Shown one piece after another: positions 17,134 through 24,391 of a stretch of 64,000 nt of DNA. Below the pieces are notes generated by a model. The model saw only the letters and a list, made by a program, of their open reading frames with translations, had not been told where the DNA came from and did no database searches. Positions within the stretch are counted from its first letter, which is position 1, and every line of letters starts with the position of its first letter. Origin of the DNA: Barrientosiimonas humi (GTDB taxonomy: Bacteria > Actinomycetota > Actinomycetes > Actinomycetales > Dermatophilaceae); the NCBI RefSeq assembly GCF_006716095.1, contig NZ_VFOK01000002.1:1-64000 (forward strand), in the 5' to 3' direction. The translations under genes were made by a program, and so were the position numbers.

Positions 17134-17152
17134 GATACCCCACCAGGGTATC
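17134..17152. promoter_or_regulatory. CsoR-like copper operator
   Basis: A perfect dyad, GATACCC-N5-GGGTATC, lies immediately upstream of the copper-chaperone-like gene. CsoR operators in actinobacteria are GC-centred palindromes of the ATACCC...GGGTAT kind. Copper-responsive repression is therefore likely, though the repressor is not in this window. Confidence 0.72.
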
Positions 17153-17307
17153 TCATGGTGTCCCGGAACCGCTTGCCCCCGGGGTCACCCGCGCCCATGC
17201 TTGCCCCAGGACCACAGGGCCCACCCGTCTCACCGACGGCGCCGACGGCACGAGCCGCGACCCGCCGGCGCTGGAGGCGGTGGGACGGAAGGGTGGGCGA
17301 GGGTGCG

Positions 17308-18759
17308 ATGACGCGATCCCGGGAGGAGTTCGCGCACTTCGCCGAGACCGTGACCGGCTCGTCAGCCCGGCTGGCGTGGCTGCTGACCGGCGACGCGACC
17401 CGCGCGAAGGGGCTGGTGCGCGCGGCGCTGGCGCGGACGTACGTCGACTGGCCGCACCTGCACGACGACTTCGCCCGGGGCCAGCGCACGCGAGAAGTGT
17501 TGCTGCGCAACGCGATCCACGACCCTGAGCCGTTCGTCCCGCTCGCCACCGACCGGCTCGCGCGGCTCGGGCAGCTGAGCCCGCGGGACCGGGCGATCGC
17601 GGTGCTGCGGCACGGGGTCGAGCTGCCCGAGGCCGCCGTGGCCGAGCTCGTCGGGTGCTCGCGCGGCGCGGTGCGCACGGTCGCCCACGACACCCACGAC
17701 CTGCGCGGCGGGCTGCGCGACGCTGACGCCCCGCCCGAGCTGGGGCGGCTCGACCCGGCCGAGGCCGTCGCCGAGGGCGAACGGCTGCGCACCACCTCGA
17801 GCCGCCGCGACCGGCGCCTGGTGATCGGCGGGCTGGCCGCGGTCGCGCTGCTGGCCGCGGTGGTCGTGCCGCAGGTCGCCGGCCCGCCGGAGGTGCGCAC
17901 CGAGTCGCTGATCCTCGACGCGCGCCTCGCCGAGACCGGGCGCCCGCTGCAGGGCACGTTCGGCCTCGGGCGGGTCACCGACGGCGACGGCCAGGCCGCC
18001 TCGCTGGTCGCGACCGTGGTCGGCAGCGGGCCCGGGCGGCAGCTGGTGCTCGCGCTGGACTACGTCGACGGCGCGGCGCGCATCGGCTCCACCGTGCTCG
18101 ACCTGCCCACGCAGCAGGGCCGCGTCAGCCAGGGGATGATCGGCCGGATGCCGGTGTACGTCGTCCGCGGCCGGGTCGCGCAGGCGATGGTCAGCTTCGG
18201 CCCCACCGTCGGCGACGCGAGCCGCCGGTCGGTCGAGGCGCTGCCGCTGAGCGAGTGGACCGTGCTGTGGCCCTGGCAGCCGGGCCTGTCGCGCACGAGC
18301 CGGCAGCCGGTCGGCCTGCTGTGGAACGACGGCGACCAGGGCTACTACGCCGCCGCCGTCGCGGGCAGCTACCCGGCGGCGCAGCGGATGCGGGTGCTCG
18401 CCCCCAACGGTCGCCAGGGCCTGCTCACCTCCGACGGCACCAGCCTGCTGTTCGAGACCTGGTCGGGCGAGAGCCGGCTGGCGCTCGACAACGGGCCGAG
18501 CCTGGTCGCCGTCGACCGCGTCGGGATCGGCTACGGCATGCCGTTCACCGCCGTCGGGTCCGGGCCGGCCACCCGGGGCGAGGTGCTCGGCGTGGCCGGC
18601 GCACGCGTACGGCTCCAGCGCGCCACCCCGCCCACCGACGTCTACGCGGTGACGGTCGAGGGCCCGGGCGGCACCCAGCTCGCGGAGTCGGTGCTGGTGC
18701 AGGTGTTCGACGGTGCGAAGCCGGTCGCGCGGGTCCAGGTCGGCCCGGCGACCCGCTGA
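17308..18759 (+). CDS. Membrane protein with N-terminal ECF-sigma-like region
   Basis: A 483-residue protein. Residues 15-70 resemble region 2 of SigE-type ECF sigma factors (RLAWLLTGDATRAKGLVRAALARTY), though the usual acidic AEDLVQ core has become AKGLVR. Residues 88-133 resemble region 4 (LSPRDRAIAVLRHGVELPEAAVAELVGCSRGAVRTVAHDT). A membrane helix follows at 171-191, then about 290 extracytoplasmic residues of beta-rich sequence without a known domain. ATG at 17308 is chosen as the first start before the sigma-like region. Either it is a membrane-tethered sigma factor or a degenerate one reused as a structural domain. It converges on purB; the two stop codons abut (TGATCA). Confidence 0.7.
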   Translation: MTRSREEFAHFAETVTGSSARLAWLLTGDATRAKGLVRAALARTYVDWPHLHDDFARGQRTREVLLRNAIHDPEPFVPLATDRLARLGQLSPRDRAIAVLRHGVELPEAAVAELVGCSRGAVRTVAHDTHDLRGGLRDADAPPELGRLDPAEAVAEGERLRTTSSRRDRRLVIGGLAAVALLAAVVVPQVAGPPEVRTESLILDARLAETGRPLQGTFGLGRVTDGDGQAASLVATVVGSGPGRQLVLALDYVDGAARIGSTVLDLPTQQGRVSQGMIGRMPVYVVRGRVAQAMVSFGPTVGDASRRSVEALPLSEWTVLWPWQPGLSRTSRQPVGLLWNDGDQGYYAAAVAGSYPAAQRMRVLAPNGRQGLLTSDGTSLLFETWSGESRLALDNGPSLVAVDRVGIGYGMPFTAVGSGPATRGEVLGVAGARVRLQRATPPTDVYAVTVEGPGGTQLAESVLVQVFDGAKPVARVQVGPATR

Positions 18760-20199
18760 TCAGCCGGCGTCAGGGGCGTCGACCGGGTCGACGTCGAGGT
18801 GGTCGACCAGCTGCGGCGCCAGCCCGACGTACGTCTGTGGCGTCAGCGCGACGAGCCTCGCCTCCACGTCGGCCGGCAGCCCGAGCCCGCGCACGAACTC
18901 GCGCAGGTCGTCGCCGGTGATCCGGCGACCGCGGGTGAGCTCCTTGAGCCGCTCGTACGGCTGGTCCATGCCGGGCACGCCCTGCGCGGCGAGCGCCCGC
19001 ATGGCCGACTGCACCGGCTCGCCGAGCACCTCCCAGTTCGCCTCGAGGTCGGCGGCCATCGCCGCGGGCACGGCGTCGAGGCCGTCGAGCCCGCGCGAGA
19101 CGTTGTCGATCGCGAGCAGCGAGTGGCCGAAGGCGGTGCCGATGTTGCGCTGCATCGAGGAGTCGGTGAGGTCGCGCTGCAGCCGCGAGGTGACCAGCGT
19201 CGAGGCGAGCACGTCGAGCAGCGCGTTGCTGACCTCGAGGTTGGCCTCGGCGTTCTCGAAGCGGATCGGGTTGACCTTGTGCGGCATGGTCGAGGAGCCG
19301 ACCGTGCCCTGGCCGCGCACCTGCGCGAAGTAGCCCATCGAGATGTAGGACCACACGTCGGTGCACAGGTTGTGCAGGATCCGGTTGAACCGGGCGACGT
19401 CGGCGTACAGCTCGGCCTGCCAGTCGTGGCTCTCGATCTGCGTGGTCAGCGGGTTCCAGGTGAGGCCGAGGCGCTCCTCGACGAACGCCCGCGCGATGCC
19501 CGGCCAGTCGGCGTCGGGCAGGGCCGCGACGTGCGCGCCGTAGGTGCCGGTGGCGCCCGACATCTTCGCGAGGTAGTCCTGCCGCGCGACGCGGCGCAGC
19601 TGGCGGGTGAGCCGGTGGGCGTGCACCGCGAGCTCCTTGCCGAGCGTCGACGGCGTGGCCGGCTGGCCGTGCGTGTGCGACAGCAGCGGCACGTCGCGCA
19701 GCTCGCGCGCCATGGTCGCCAGCTGCTCGACGAGGGCCCGGGCGCGCGGCAGCCAGACCTGCTCGACGGCGCCGCGCACCATGAGCGCGTAGGAGGTGTT
19801 GTTGATGTCCTCGCTGGTAGCGCCGAAGTGCACCAGCTCGCCGAGGCCGGCCGCGTCGTCGCCGACGATCGCCGGCAGCCGCCGCTTGAGGTAGTACTCC
19901 ACCGCCTTGACGTCGTGCACCGTCTCGCGCTCGATCGCACCGAGCTCGGCGATGTCGTCGGTGCCGAAGTCGGTGACCACCGCACGCAGCTGCGCCTGCT
20001 CGTCGGGGGTGAGCCGGCGTACGTCGGGGACGAGCTGGGCGTCGGTCAGGTGGATCAGCCACTCGATCTCGACGTTGACCCGCTGACGGTTCAGCGCGGC
20101 TTCGGACAGGTGGTCGACCAGGGGCGCGACGGCCGGGCGGTATCGGCCGTCGAGCGCACCCAGCGCGATCGGGGGTTGCGCGTCGGCGAGGGAGGGCAT
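18760..20199 (-). CDS. purB: Adenylosuccinate lyase
   Basis: A 479-residue fumarase-superfamily enzyme that cleaves SAICAR to AICAR and adenylosuccinate to AMP plus fumarate in purine synthesis. The family signature is GSSTMPHKVNPIRFE (about residue 285). The catalytic His region is SHTHGQPATPSTLGKE, and FGATSEDINNTSYAL lies in the active site. The length and PIALGALDGRYR opening match the longer E. coli-type PurB. ATG at 20199 is preceded by GATAAT ending 6 bp upstream, indicating a leaderless mRNA. The stop directly abuts that of the convergent sigma-like gene. Confidence 0.96.
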   Translation of the reverse strand: MPSLADAQPPIALGALDGRYRPAVAPLVDHLSEAALNRQRVNVEIEWLIHLTDAQLVPDVRRLTPDEQAQLRAVVTDFGTDDIAELGAIERETVHDVKAVEYYLKRRLPAIVGDDAAGLGELVHFGATSEDINNTSYALMVRGAVEQVWLPRARALVEQLATMARELRDVPLLSHTHGQPATPSTLGKELAVHAHRLTRQLRRVARQDYLAKMSGATGTYGAHVAALPDADWPGIARAFVEERLGLTWNPLTTQIESHDWQAELYADVARFNRILHNLCTDVWSYISMGYFAQVRGQGTVGSSTMPHKVNPIRFENAEANLEVSNALLDVLASTLVTSRLQRDLTDSSMQRNIGTAFGHSLLAIDNVSRGLDGLDAVPAAMAADLEANWEVLGEPVQSAMRALAAQGVPGMDQPYERLKELTRGRRITGDDLREFVRGLGLPADVEARLVALTPQTYVGLAPQLVDHLDVDPVDAPDAG

Positions 20200-20205
20200 G
20201 CGTCG

Positions 20206-20211
20206 ATTATC
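20206..20211 (-). promoter_or_regulatory. -10 box GATAAT of leaderless purB
   Basis: On the minus strand GATAAT ends 6 bp before the purB ATG, and no Shine-Dalgarno sequence is visible. Confidence 0.6.
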
Positions 20212-20241
20212 GCCGGGCCCGCACGCGTGCCGTCGCCCGCC

Positions 20242-21018
20242 TCACTCCTCGGGCGGGGTGTCGGGCAGCTCGGTCACGTTGAAGACCTCGCCCTCGGGCC
20301 CGCGGATCACGGCCTCGGGCCCGGCGGGGGAGTCGAACGACATGAGGATGTCGGTGTCGTCCTCCATCTCGGCCATCGCGACCGTGGCGTCGCGGCTGGC
20401 GACGGCGAAGTGGACGTTCCAGGCGGCGTCGACGCCGTCGGGCAGCTGGTCGGCCTGGTGCATCGCGCCGGCGGGTTGCCCGTCGACGAGGAACGTGACG
20501 AGCCCGCCCTGCTCCACGCCGAAGGTGTAGCCGAAGACCTGCTCGTAGAACGCGCGCGAGGCCTGCAGGTCGCGGGTGAGCAGCACGCACGCCGCGACCG
20601 TGCCCGGCTCGCCGAACACCTGGAAGCCGGTGTGCGCGCCCGCGCCCCAGAGCGCGAGCACCCCGCCGCTCGCGTCGCGCACGACGGCCAGGCGCCCGGC
20701 GCCGCGGCCGACGTCCTTGGGCTCCTCGATCACGGCACCGCCGGCCTCGACGACGCGCTGGGTGGTGGCGTCGACGTCGCTGGTGGCGAGGTAGGTCAGC
20801 CACGCGCTCGGCTCCTCGGCCGAGGTGCGCTCCATGATCCCGGCGGCGGCGCGGCCGTTCTTCAGGCAGGTGACGTATCCCTCGTCGCCACCGGGGGAGT
20901 CGTCGGTGTCCCAGCCGAACAGGTGGCCGTAGCGGCGCTTGGCGCTGCCCAGGTCCTCGACGCTGAGGTCGGCCCAGCACGGGCTGCCGTCGGGCCAGGC
21001 GGTGTCACGGGTGGGCAT
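20242..21018 (-). CDS. VOC-family protein with two glyoxalase-like domains
   Basis: A 258-residue protein with two tandem glyoxalase/bleomycin-resistance-fold halves (about 10-125 and 135-250). The first begins GSPCWADLSVEDLGSAKRRYGHLFGW, and the second has ACVLLTRDLQASRAFYEQVFGY. This arrangement matches actinobacterial hydroxylase/antibiotic-binding VOC proteins of unknown substrate. ATG at 21018 has GGAG upstream. It lies 42 bp upstream of purB on the same strand, and a run-on transcript is possible. Confidence 0.82.
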   Translation of the reverse strand: MPTRDTAWPDGSPCWADLSVEDLGSAKRRYGHLFGWDTDDSPGGDEGYVTCLKNGRAAAGIMERTSAEEPSAWLTYLATSDVDATTQRVVEAGGAVIEEPKDVGRGAGRLAVVRDASGGVLALWGAGAHTGFQVFGEPGTVAACVLLTRDLQASRAFYEQVFGYTFGVEQGGLVTFLVDGQPAGAMHQADQLPDGVDAAWNVHFAVASRDATVAMAEMEDDTDILMSFDSPAGPEAVIRGPEGEVFNVTELPDTPPEE

Positions 21019-21124
21019 GCGATCTCCTCGTGCGGTGGTCCAGGGCGTGCGGGACCAGCCAACCACGACCGACCGCACTGTGAACGCAGGTGTCGCGGAC
21101 GGCACGCGCCCTGCCCGGCGGCCC

Positions 21125-21130
21125 TACAGT
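21125..21130 (+). promoter_or_regulatory. -10 box TACAGT deciding the start at 21138
   Basis: TACAGT lies 7 bp before GTG 21138. It overlaps the alternative GTG at 21129, which makes 21138 the likely leaderless start. Confidence 0.55.
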
Positions 21131-21137
21131 GCTGCGG

Positions 21138-21656
21138 GTGACGTGCACAGAGGGTCGCGAGCCGATCGATCGTCGGCTCGCGGATCTGCTGGCCTCACCC
21201 GCGTTCGCCGGGTGCCGCCGCGAGGCCGTGGCGATCTCGACCGACCCGGGCCGGCTGCGCGAGCTGATGCGCCAGGTCGAGCAGAAGCAGTTCGCCGGCT
21301 GGGACGTCAGCGACTCCTTCGGCCGGGTCAACGTCGACATCGCCTGCGCCGTGCTCGACGCCCGCATCGAGGAGCTGGAGTGCGGCGCCCCCCGCACCGA
21401 GACCGGTCTGCTGGAGCAGCGCCGCGACGGGATGATCGGCGGGGCGGGCGCCGACGCCTCGGCCGGCACCAGCCGGCTCGACGCGGCGGCGATCATCGCC
21501 GGGGCCCGGCTGCAGCTGTTCGTCGCGGTGCTCTACTACTTCGCCAAGTCCGACGACACCGTGCCCGACCACACGCTGCCCGGCCACCTCGACGACCTCA
21601 CGCTGCTGCGCTGGGTGATCGATGTGGCGCGCCGCGAGCTGCCGGCGCTCAGCTGA
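21138..21656 (+). CDS. DUF1232-like protein
   Basis: A 172-residue protein whose C-terminal part resembles DUF1232 (YkvA) sequences, which carry an Asp-x-x-Pro-Asp motif: FVAVLYYFAKSDDTVPDHTLPGHLDDLTLLRWVID. The N-terminal 110 residues are charged and alpha-helical. Function is unknown; DUF1232 proteins are often membrane-associated. GTG 21138 is preferred because of the -10 box 7 bp upstream. Its 3' end overlaps the convergent phosphatase gene by 8 bp. Confidence 0.6.
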   Translation: MTCTEGREPIDRRLADLLASPAFAGCRREAVAISTDPGRLRELMRQVEQKQFAGWDVSDSFGRVNVDIACAVLDARIEELECGAPRTETGLLEQRRDGMIGGAGADASAGTSRLDAAAIIAGARLQLFVAVLYYFAKSDDTVPDHTLPGHLDDLTLLRWVIDVARRELPALS

Positions 21657-22146
21657 CCTCGGCGAGCCGCTCGATCTCGGTGATCACCCGCGGCGCCGCC
21701 GCGCGGATGTCCTTCAGGCACTGGCGGTACGCCTGCGCACCCCTGCCGTAGGGATCGGCCAGGTCGGTCTCGCGCAGCGCGGAGGCGACGGGGTCGAACG
21801 AGCGGATCAGGCGTACGCGCTCCTGCCAGCCGCGCGGCGGCCAGGCCGACGCGACGAGGCCGACGTGCCGCTCCTCGGCGAACACGACGAGGTCGAGCTC
21901 GGGGAAGTCGTCGATCTCGAACTGCGTTGCGCGGTGGGCGGATCCGTCGAGCCCGACCGCGGCGAGGGCGGTGAGCGCCTCGGGGTCGGCGGGGGCGCCC
22001 GGCTGGTGCACGAGCAGCCCGGCGGAGGTGATCTCGGTGGCCGCGGCCGCGGGCGACCGGGAGAGCAGGTCGCGCAGCACGACCTCGGCCATCGCCGAGC
22101 GGCCGGTGTTGCCGTCGCAGACCACCTGCACGCGCACGGGTCGCAT
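21649..22146 (-). CDS. Low-molecular-weight protein-tyrosine phosphatase
   Basis: A 165-residue LMW-PTP. The P-loop is VCDGNTGRS (Cys-x5-Arg) at about residues 8-16, and the general-acid loop is DPYGRGAQAY at about residue 130. Such enzymes dephosphorylate tyrosine in proteins; some act as arsenate reductases, but the typical arsenate-reductase cysteines are not obvious. ATG 22146 is chosen over 22161 because GAGGAA sits just upstream. The second P-loop residue is Asp rather than the common Thr/Leu. It overlaps the convergent DUF1232-like gene by 8 bp. Confidence 0.88.
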   Translation of the reverse strand: MRPVRVQVVCDGNTGRSAMAEVVLRDLLSRSPAAAATEITSAGLLVHQPGAPADPEALTALAAVGLDGSAHRATQFEIDDFPELDLVVFAEERHVGLVASAWPPRGWQERVRLIRSFDPVASALRETDLADPYGRGAQAYRQCLKDIRAAAPRVITEIERLAEVS

Positions 22147-22167
22147 GGACGTTCCTCTCATGCGGCG

Positions 22168-22202
22168 ACGGCCGCGCCGGTGAGGTCACCGGGCGCGGCC
22201 GT
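22168..22202 (-). terminator. Hairpin after the DUF4282 gene
   Basis: An 11-bp perfect GC stem (22168-22178 with 22192-22202), 30 bp downstream of the DUF4282 stop, separates that unit from the phosphatase gene. Confidence 0.6.
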
Positions 22203-22231
22203 CGTCACGGTCGTGATCGAGCTGGCCTCGG

Positions 22232-22870
22232 TCAGCTCTTGCCCCGCGCCAGGCGCGCGACGTTGACGAACAGCTCGAGGGCGAGCCGGGCGGCGATGAT
22301 CGCGAAGATCATCCAGGCCAGGCCGCCGAGGGTGGTCATCATCGCCTCGAAGCCGCCCATGTTGCGGACCTGGAACTCGCCGTTGCCCTGCGAGCCCCAC
22401 GCGTTGGCGAGCACCCGGATGAAGTTGAGCACCTGCCACACCACGGCCACCAGGAACGCGATGGAGGCGAGCTGCTCGGTGAGGCTCTTGCGGAAGCCGA
22501 AGTCGCTGAACAGGTCACCGAGGCCGCCCCCGGAGCTGCTGGTCGTGATCGGGCCGCTGCTGCCCGGGCCGCCGGGAGCGCCGAAGCCCTGCTGCCCGTG
22601 CTGCTGACCCTGCTGGCCGAAGCCCGAGTCGGAGCGGCCGTGCTGCTGACCGAAGCCGGAGTCGGACTGGCCCGGCTGGCCCTGCTGGCCGAAGCCGGAG
22701 TCGGACTGGCCCTGCTGGCCGAAGCCCTGTTCGGCGGGGTAGCCGCTGCCGCTCTGGCCGAATCCCTGGCCGAGGCTCTGCTGGCCGAAGCCACCCTGCT
22801 GCTGCCCACCCCCCTGGGGGGCGCCGTACTGCGGCCCGTCGTTCCACGAGCCGTTGGAAGGCGTAGACAT
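22232..22870 (-). CDS. DUF4282 membrane protein with GQ-rich N-terminus
   Basis: A 212-residue protein. Residues 1-105 are Gly/Gln/Ser low complexity with repeated SDSGFGQQGQ units. The C-terminal DUF4282 domain contains DLFSDFGFRKSLTEQLASIAFLVAVVWQVLNFI and a second membrane helix (MMTTLGGLAWMIFAIIAARLALELF). ATG at 22870, 35 bp downstream of the M56 peptidase gene. Function unknown. The glutamine-rich tail resembles that of the four-helix protein at 13273-14292. Confidence 0.85.
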   Translation of the reverse strand: MSTPSNGSWNDGPQYGAPQGGGQQQGGFGQQSLGQGFGQSGSGYPAEQGFGQQGQSDSGFGQQGQPGQSDSGFGQQHGRSDSGFGQQGQQHGQQGFGAPGGPGSSGPITTSSSGGGLGDLFSDFGFRKSLTEQLASIAFLVAVVWQVLNFIRVLANAWGSQGNGEFQVRNMGGFEAMMTTLGGLAWMIFAIIAARLALELFVNVARLARGKS

Positions 22871-22905
22871 CGTGATCTCCTCCTGGTCCGGTGTCGGTCC
22901 ACACC

Positions 22906-23784
22906 CTAGGCCAGGGCAGCCACCACGAGGACGATCGGGCAGGCGAGGATCAGCGCGGCCGCGAGCAGCGCCACGGCGGCGATCCCGCGGTGCGGGCCCG
23001 GGTCGCGCAGCTGCCGCAGACGTACGCCCGCCATCCCGGTGCCACCCCCCGCGCCCAGACCTGCCTCGGGGTGGTTGCTGCCGGCCAGGGTGACCAGCGC
23101 CGAGCCGAGGTCGCGGGGCCGGTGGTCGGCGACGGCGTGCTGGTCGGCGTGCAATTCGAGCAGCAGCCGCACCTCGTGCATGCCGGCGTTGCTGCGCACC
23201 CGCTCGGGCACCGCCGTGTGCAGGACGGTGAAGAACTCCAGCACCAGGTCGTGCCGGAAGCGCAGGTGGGTGCGCTCGTGGGCCAGCACCGCGCCGAGCT
23301 CGGTGGGGGACAGCCGCTGCAGGGTGCCCGCGCTCAGCACCACGCGGCTGCGGCGGCCGGGCAGGCAGTACGCCGTCGCCGTCGGGTGCTCCAGCACGCG
23401 CAGCGCCCGCCCGCCGTCGCTGCCGGGCAGACCGATGAGGTCGACCAGCTCGCGGTGCTCGCGGCGCGCGCGGCGCAGGGCGGTGCCGGTGCGGTGGCCG
23501 GTGAGCAGCAGCCGCGCCGCGAGGAACCCGGTCACCACGAACCCCGCCACCAGCATGATCGGGTTGAGCGCGAGCGCCGGCCCCTCACCGGTGACGGCCT
23601 GCTGCACCGCCACGGGCGCCGCCGCCAGCCCCGCGATCAGCGCCGCCAGGGAGATCGACTGCCACAGCACGAGCGCCGCCGCCGGCGCCTTGCGCAGCAC
23701 CGTCAGCCGCGCGAGCAGCCGCGGCGCCGGCCCGGCCAGTGCCACGGACAGCAGCACGAGCGCGGCGGAGTACATGCCGGCCAT
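22906..23784 (-). CDS. M56-family (BlaR1-like) membrane metallopeptidase
   Basis: A 292-residue protein with hydrophobic helices at about residues 5-20, 35-55 and 75-95, and a C-terminal helix at 267-290. Between them lies a zinc protease domain with LAHERTHLRFRHDLV (HExxH with His-Glu-Arg-Thr-His). M56 proteins such as BlaR1 cleave BlaI/MecI-type repressors after sensing a signal. A BlaI-type repressor is encoded 4.4 kb upstream on the same strand, beyond an ABC/two-component operon and repeats. No beta-lactam sensor domain is present. The two may form a functional pair, which is inference. ATG 23784 is used; ATG 23775 is also possible. Confidence 0.85.
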   Translation of the reverse strand: MAGMYSAALVLLSVALAGPAPRLLARLTVLRKAPAAALVLWQSISLAALIAGLAAAPVAVQQAVTGEGPALALNPIMLVAGFVVTGFLAARLLLTGHRTGTALRRARREHRELVDLIGLPGSDGGRALRVLEHPTATAYCLPGRRSRVVLSAGTLQRLSPTELGAVLAHERTHLRFRHDLVLEFFTVLHTAVPERVRSNAGMHEVRLLLELHADQHAVADHRPRDLGSALVTLAGSNHPEAGLGAGGGTGMAGVRLRQLRDPGPHRGIAAVALLAAALILACPIVLVVAALA

Positions 23785-23807
23785 TGTCGCTGGGCCGCCT
23801 GCTCGAC

Positions 23808-23872
23808 GCTGGTCGAGTCGCCTCCCACGGTGGTCGAGCAGGCCGGAGCGAAGCGGAGGCCGTATCGAGACC
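23808..23872 (+). repeat. Dispersed ggtcgag/tatcgagacc repeat, left of element A
   Basis: Two ggtcgag units lead into gccggagcg and end in ccgtatcgagacc. The same end lies 16-17 bp outside both copies of the 19-bp iteron element, so the two repeat types are associated. Confidence 0.8.
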
Positions 23873-24009
23873 AGGTCACCTGCTCGTGCGGTCACCGAAG
23901 GGCGCCGGGAGGCGTGAGTACGCGTGTGGTGACGTCGAACTCGCGAGTCGCCGAGGGCGTACGGCACCAGAGTGGTCACGAACTACCAAAGTGGTCGGTT
24001 GCAAGTGAT

Positions 24010-24057
24010 GACCAGTCTGTTAGTTCGTGACCAGTCTGAGTGATTCTGGCCAGTCTG
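24010..24057 (+). repeat. 19-bp-period iterons, type 1, copy A
   Basis: grccagtctg begins at 24010, 24029 and 24048. Two related gtggtc units at 23972 and 23991 continue the same 19-bp phase upstream. Confidence 0.85.
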
Positions 24058-24105
24058 GGGCGGGGTCGGTCCTGACCCGACCGCACGATCCCGACACGAC
24101 AGTGC

Positions 24106-24189
24106 GTTGTTGACACAAAGGGCTGCTACAGCACGCACGTCTGTCAACAACGCCTGTCCGTGTCAACAACGTCGGGCTCTGTCAGAAAC
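24106..24189 (+). repeat. 19-bp-period iterons, type 2, copy A
   Basis: tgtcaacaac (third unit tgtcagaaac) begins at 24142, 24161 and 24180. An inverted unit, gttgttgaca, is at 24106-24115. Confidence 0.85.
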
Positions 24190-24276
24190 GTCGCCACCGT
24201 GAGCCGCCAGACCAGGCCGACCACGGGCCGACTCCCGCTTCCAGGCGCCTTTCGGTGACCACAGCGCGAGCCGAGG

Positions 24277-24384
24277 GGTCTCGAAACGGCCTCCGCTGCG
24301 CTCCGGCCTACCCTTCGATACGCGCTCGTCCCTCGCGCTACTCAGGGCGTCGCTCGACCAGCGTGGGAAGCCCGCTCGACCACC
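24277..24384 (-). repeat. Dispersed ggtctcga/ctcgacca repeat, right of element A
   Basis: This is the reverse orientation of the family at 23808: ggtctcgaaacggcctccgc through to several ctcgaccag units. Together they flank element A as an inverted pair and run up to the response regulator stop codon. Confidence 0.75.
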
Positions 24385-24391
24385 TTGTCCC

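Larger units (their letters stand above)
23890..24260. mobile_element. MITE-like element, copy A (371 bp)
   Basis: A non-coding block bounded by 17-bp terminal inverted repeats (23890-23906 and 24244-24260, ggtcaccgaa.ggcgcc, one mismatch). It matches, in reverse orientation, the block at 36724-37089 at roughly nine of ten positions by eye. Inside are three grccagtctg iterons and three tgtcaacaac-type iterons, each set with an exact 19-bp period. No open frame is shared by both copies. Its lower GC stands out. It lies between the M56 gene and the response regulator gene. A non-autonomous transposable element or a protein-binding array are the two readings; I know no named family. Confidence 0.65.

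Noticed and set aside
20242-21018. Antibiotic-resistance (bleomycin-binding) function for the VOC protein
   Set aside because: The fold is shared by many unrelated enzymes and nothing in sequence or context supports drug binding.
23890-24260. Reading the iteron element as a plasmid origin or attachment site
   Set aside because: No rep, integrase or tRNA gene adjoins either copy, and terminal inverted repeats fit a small transposable element better. An iteron origin remains only an analogy.
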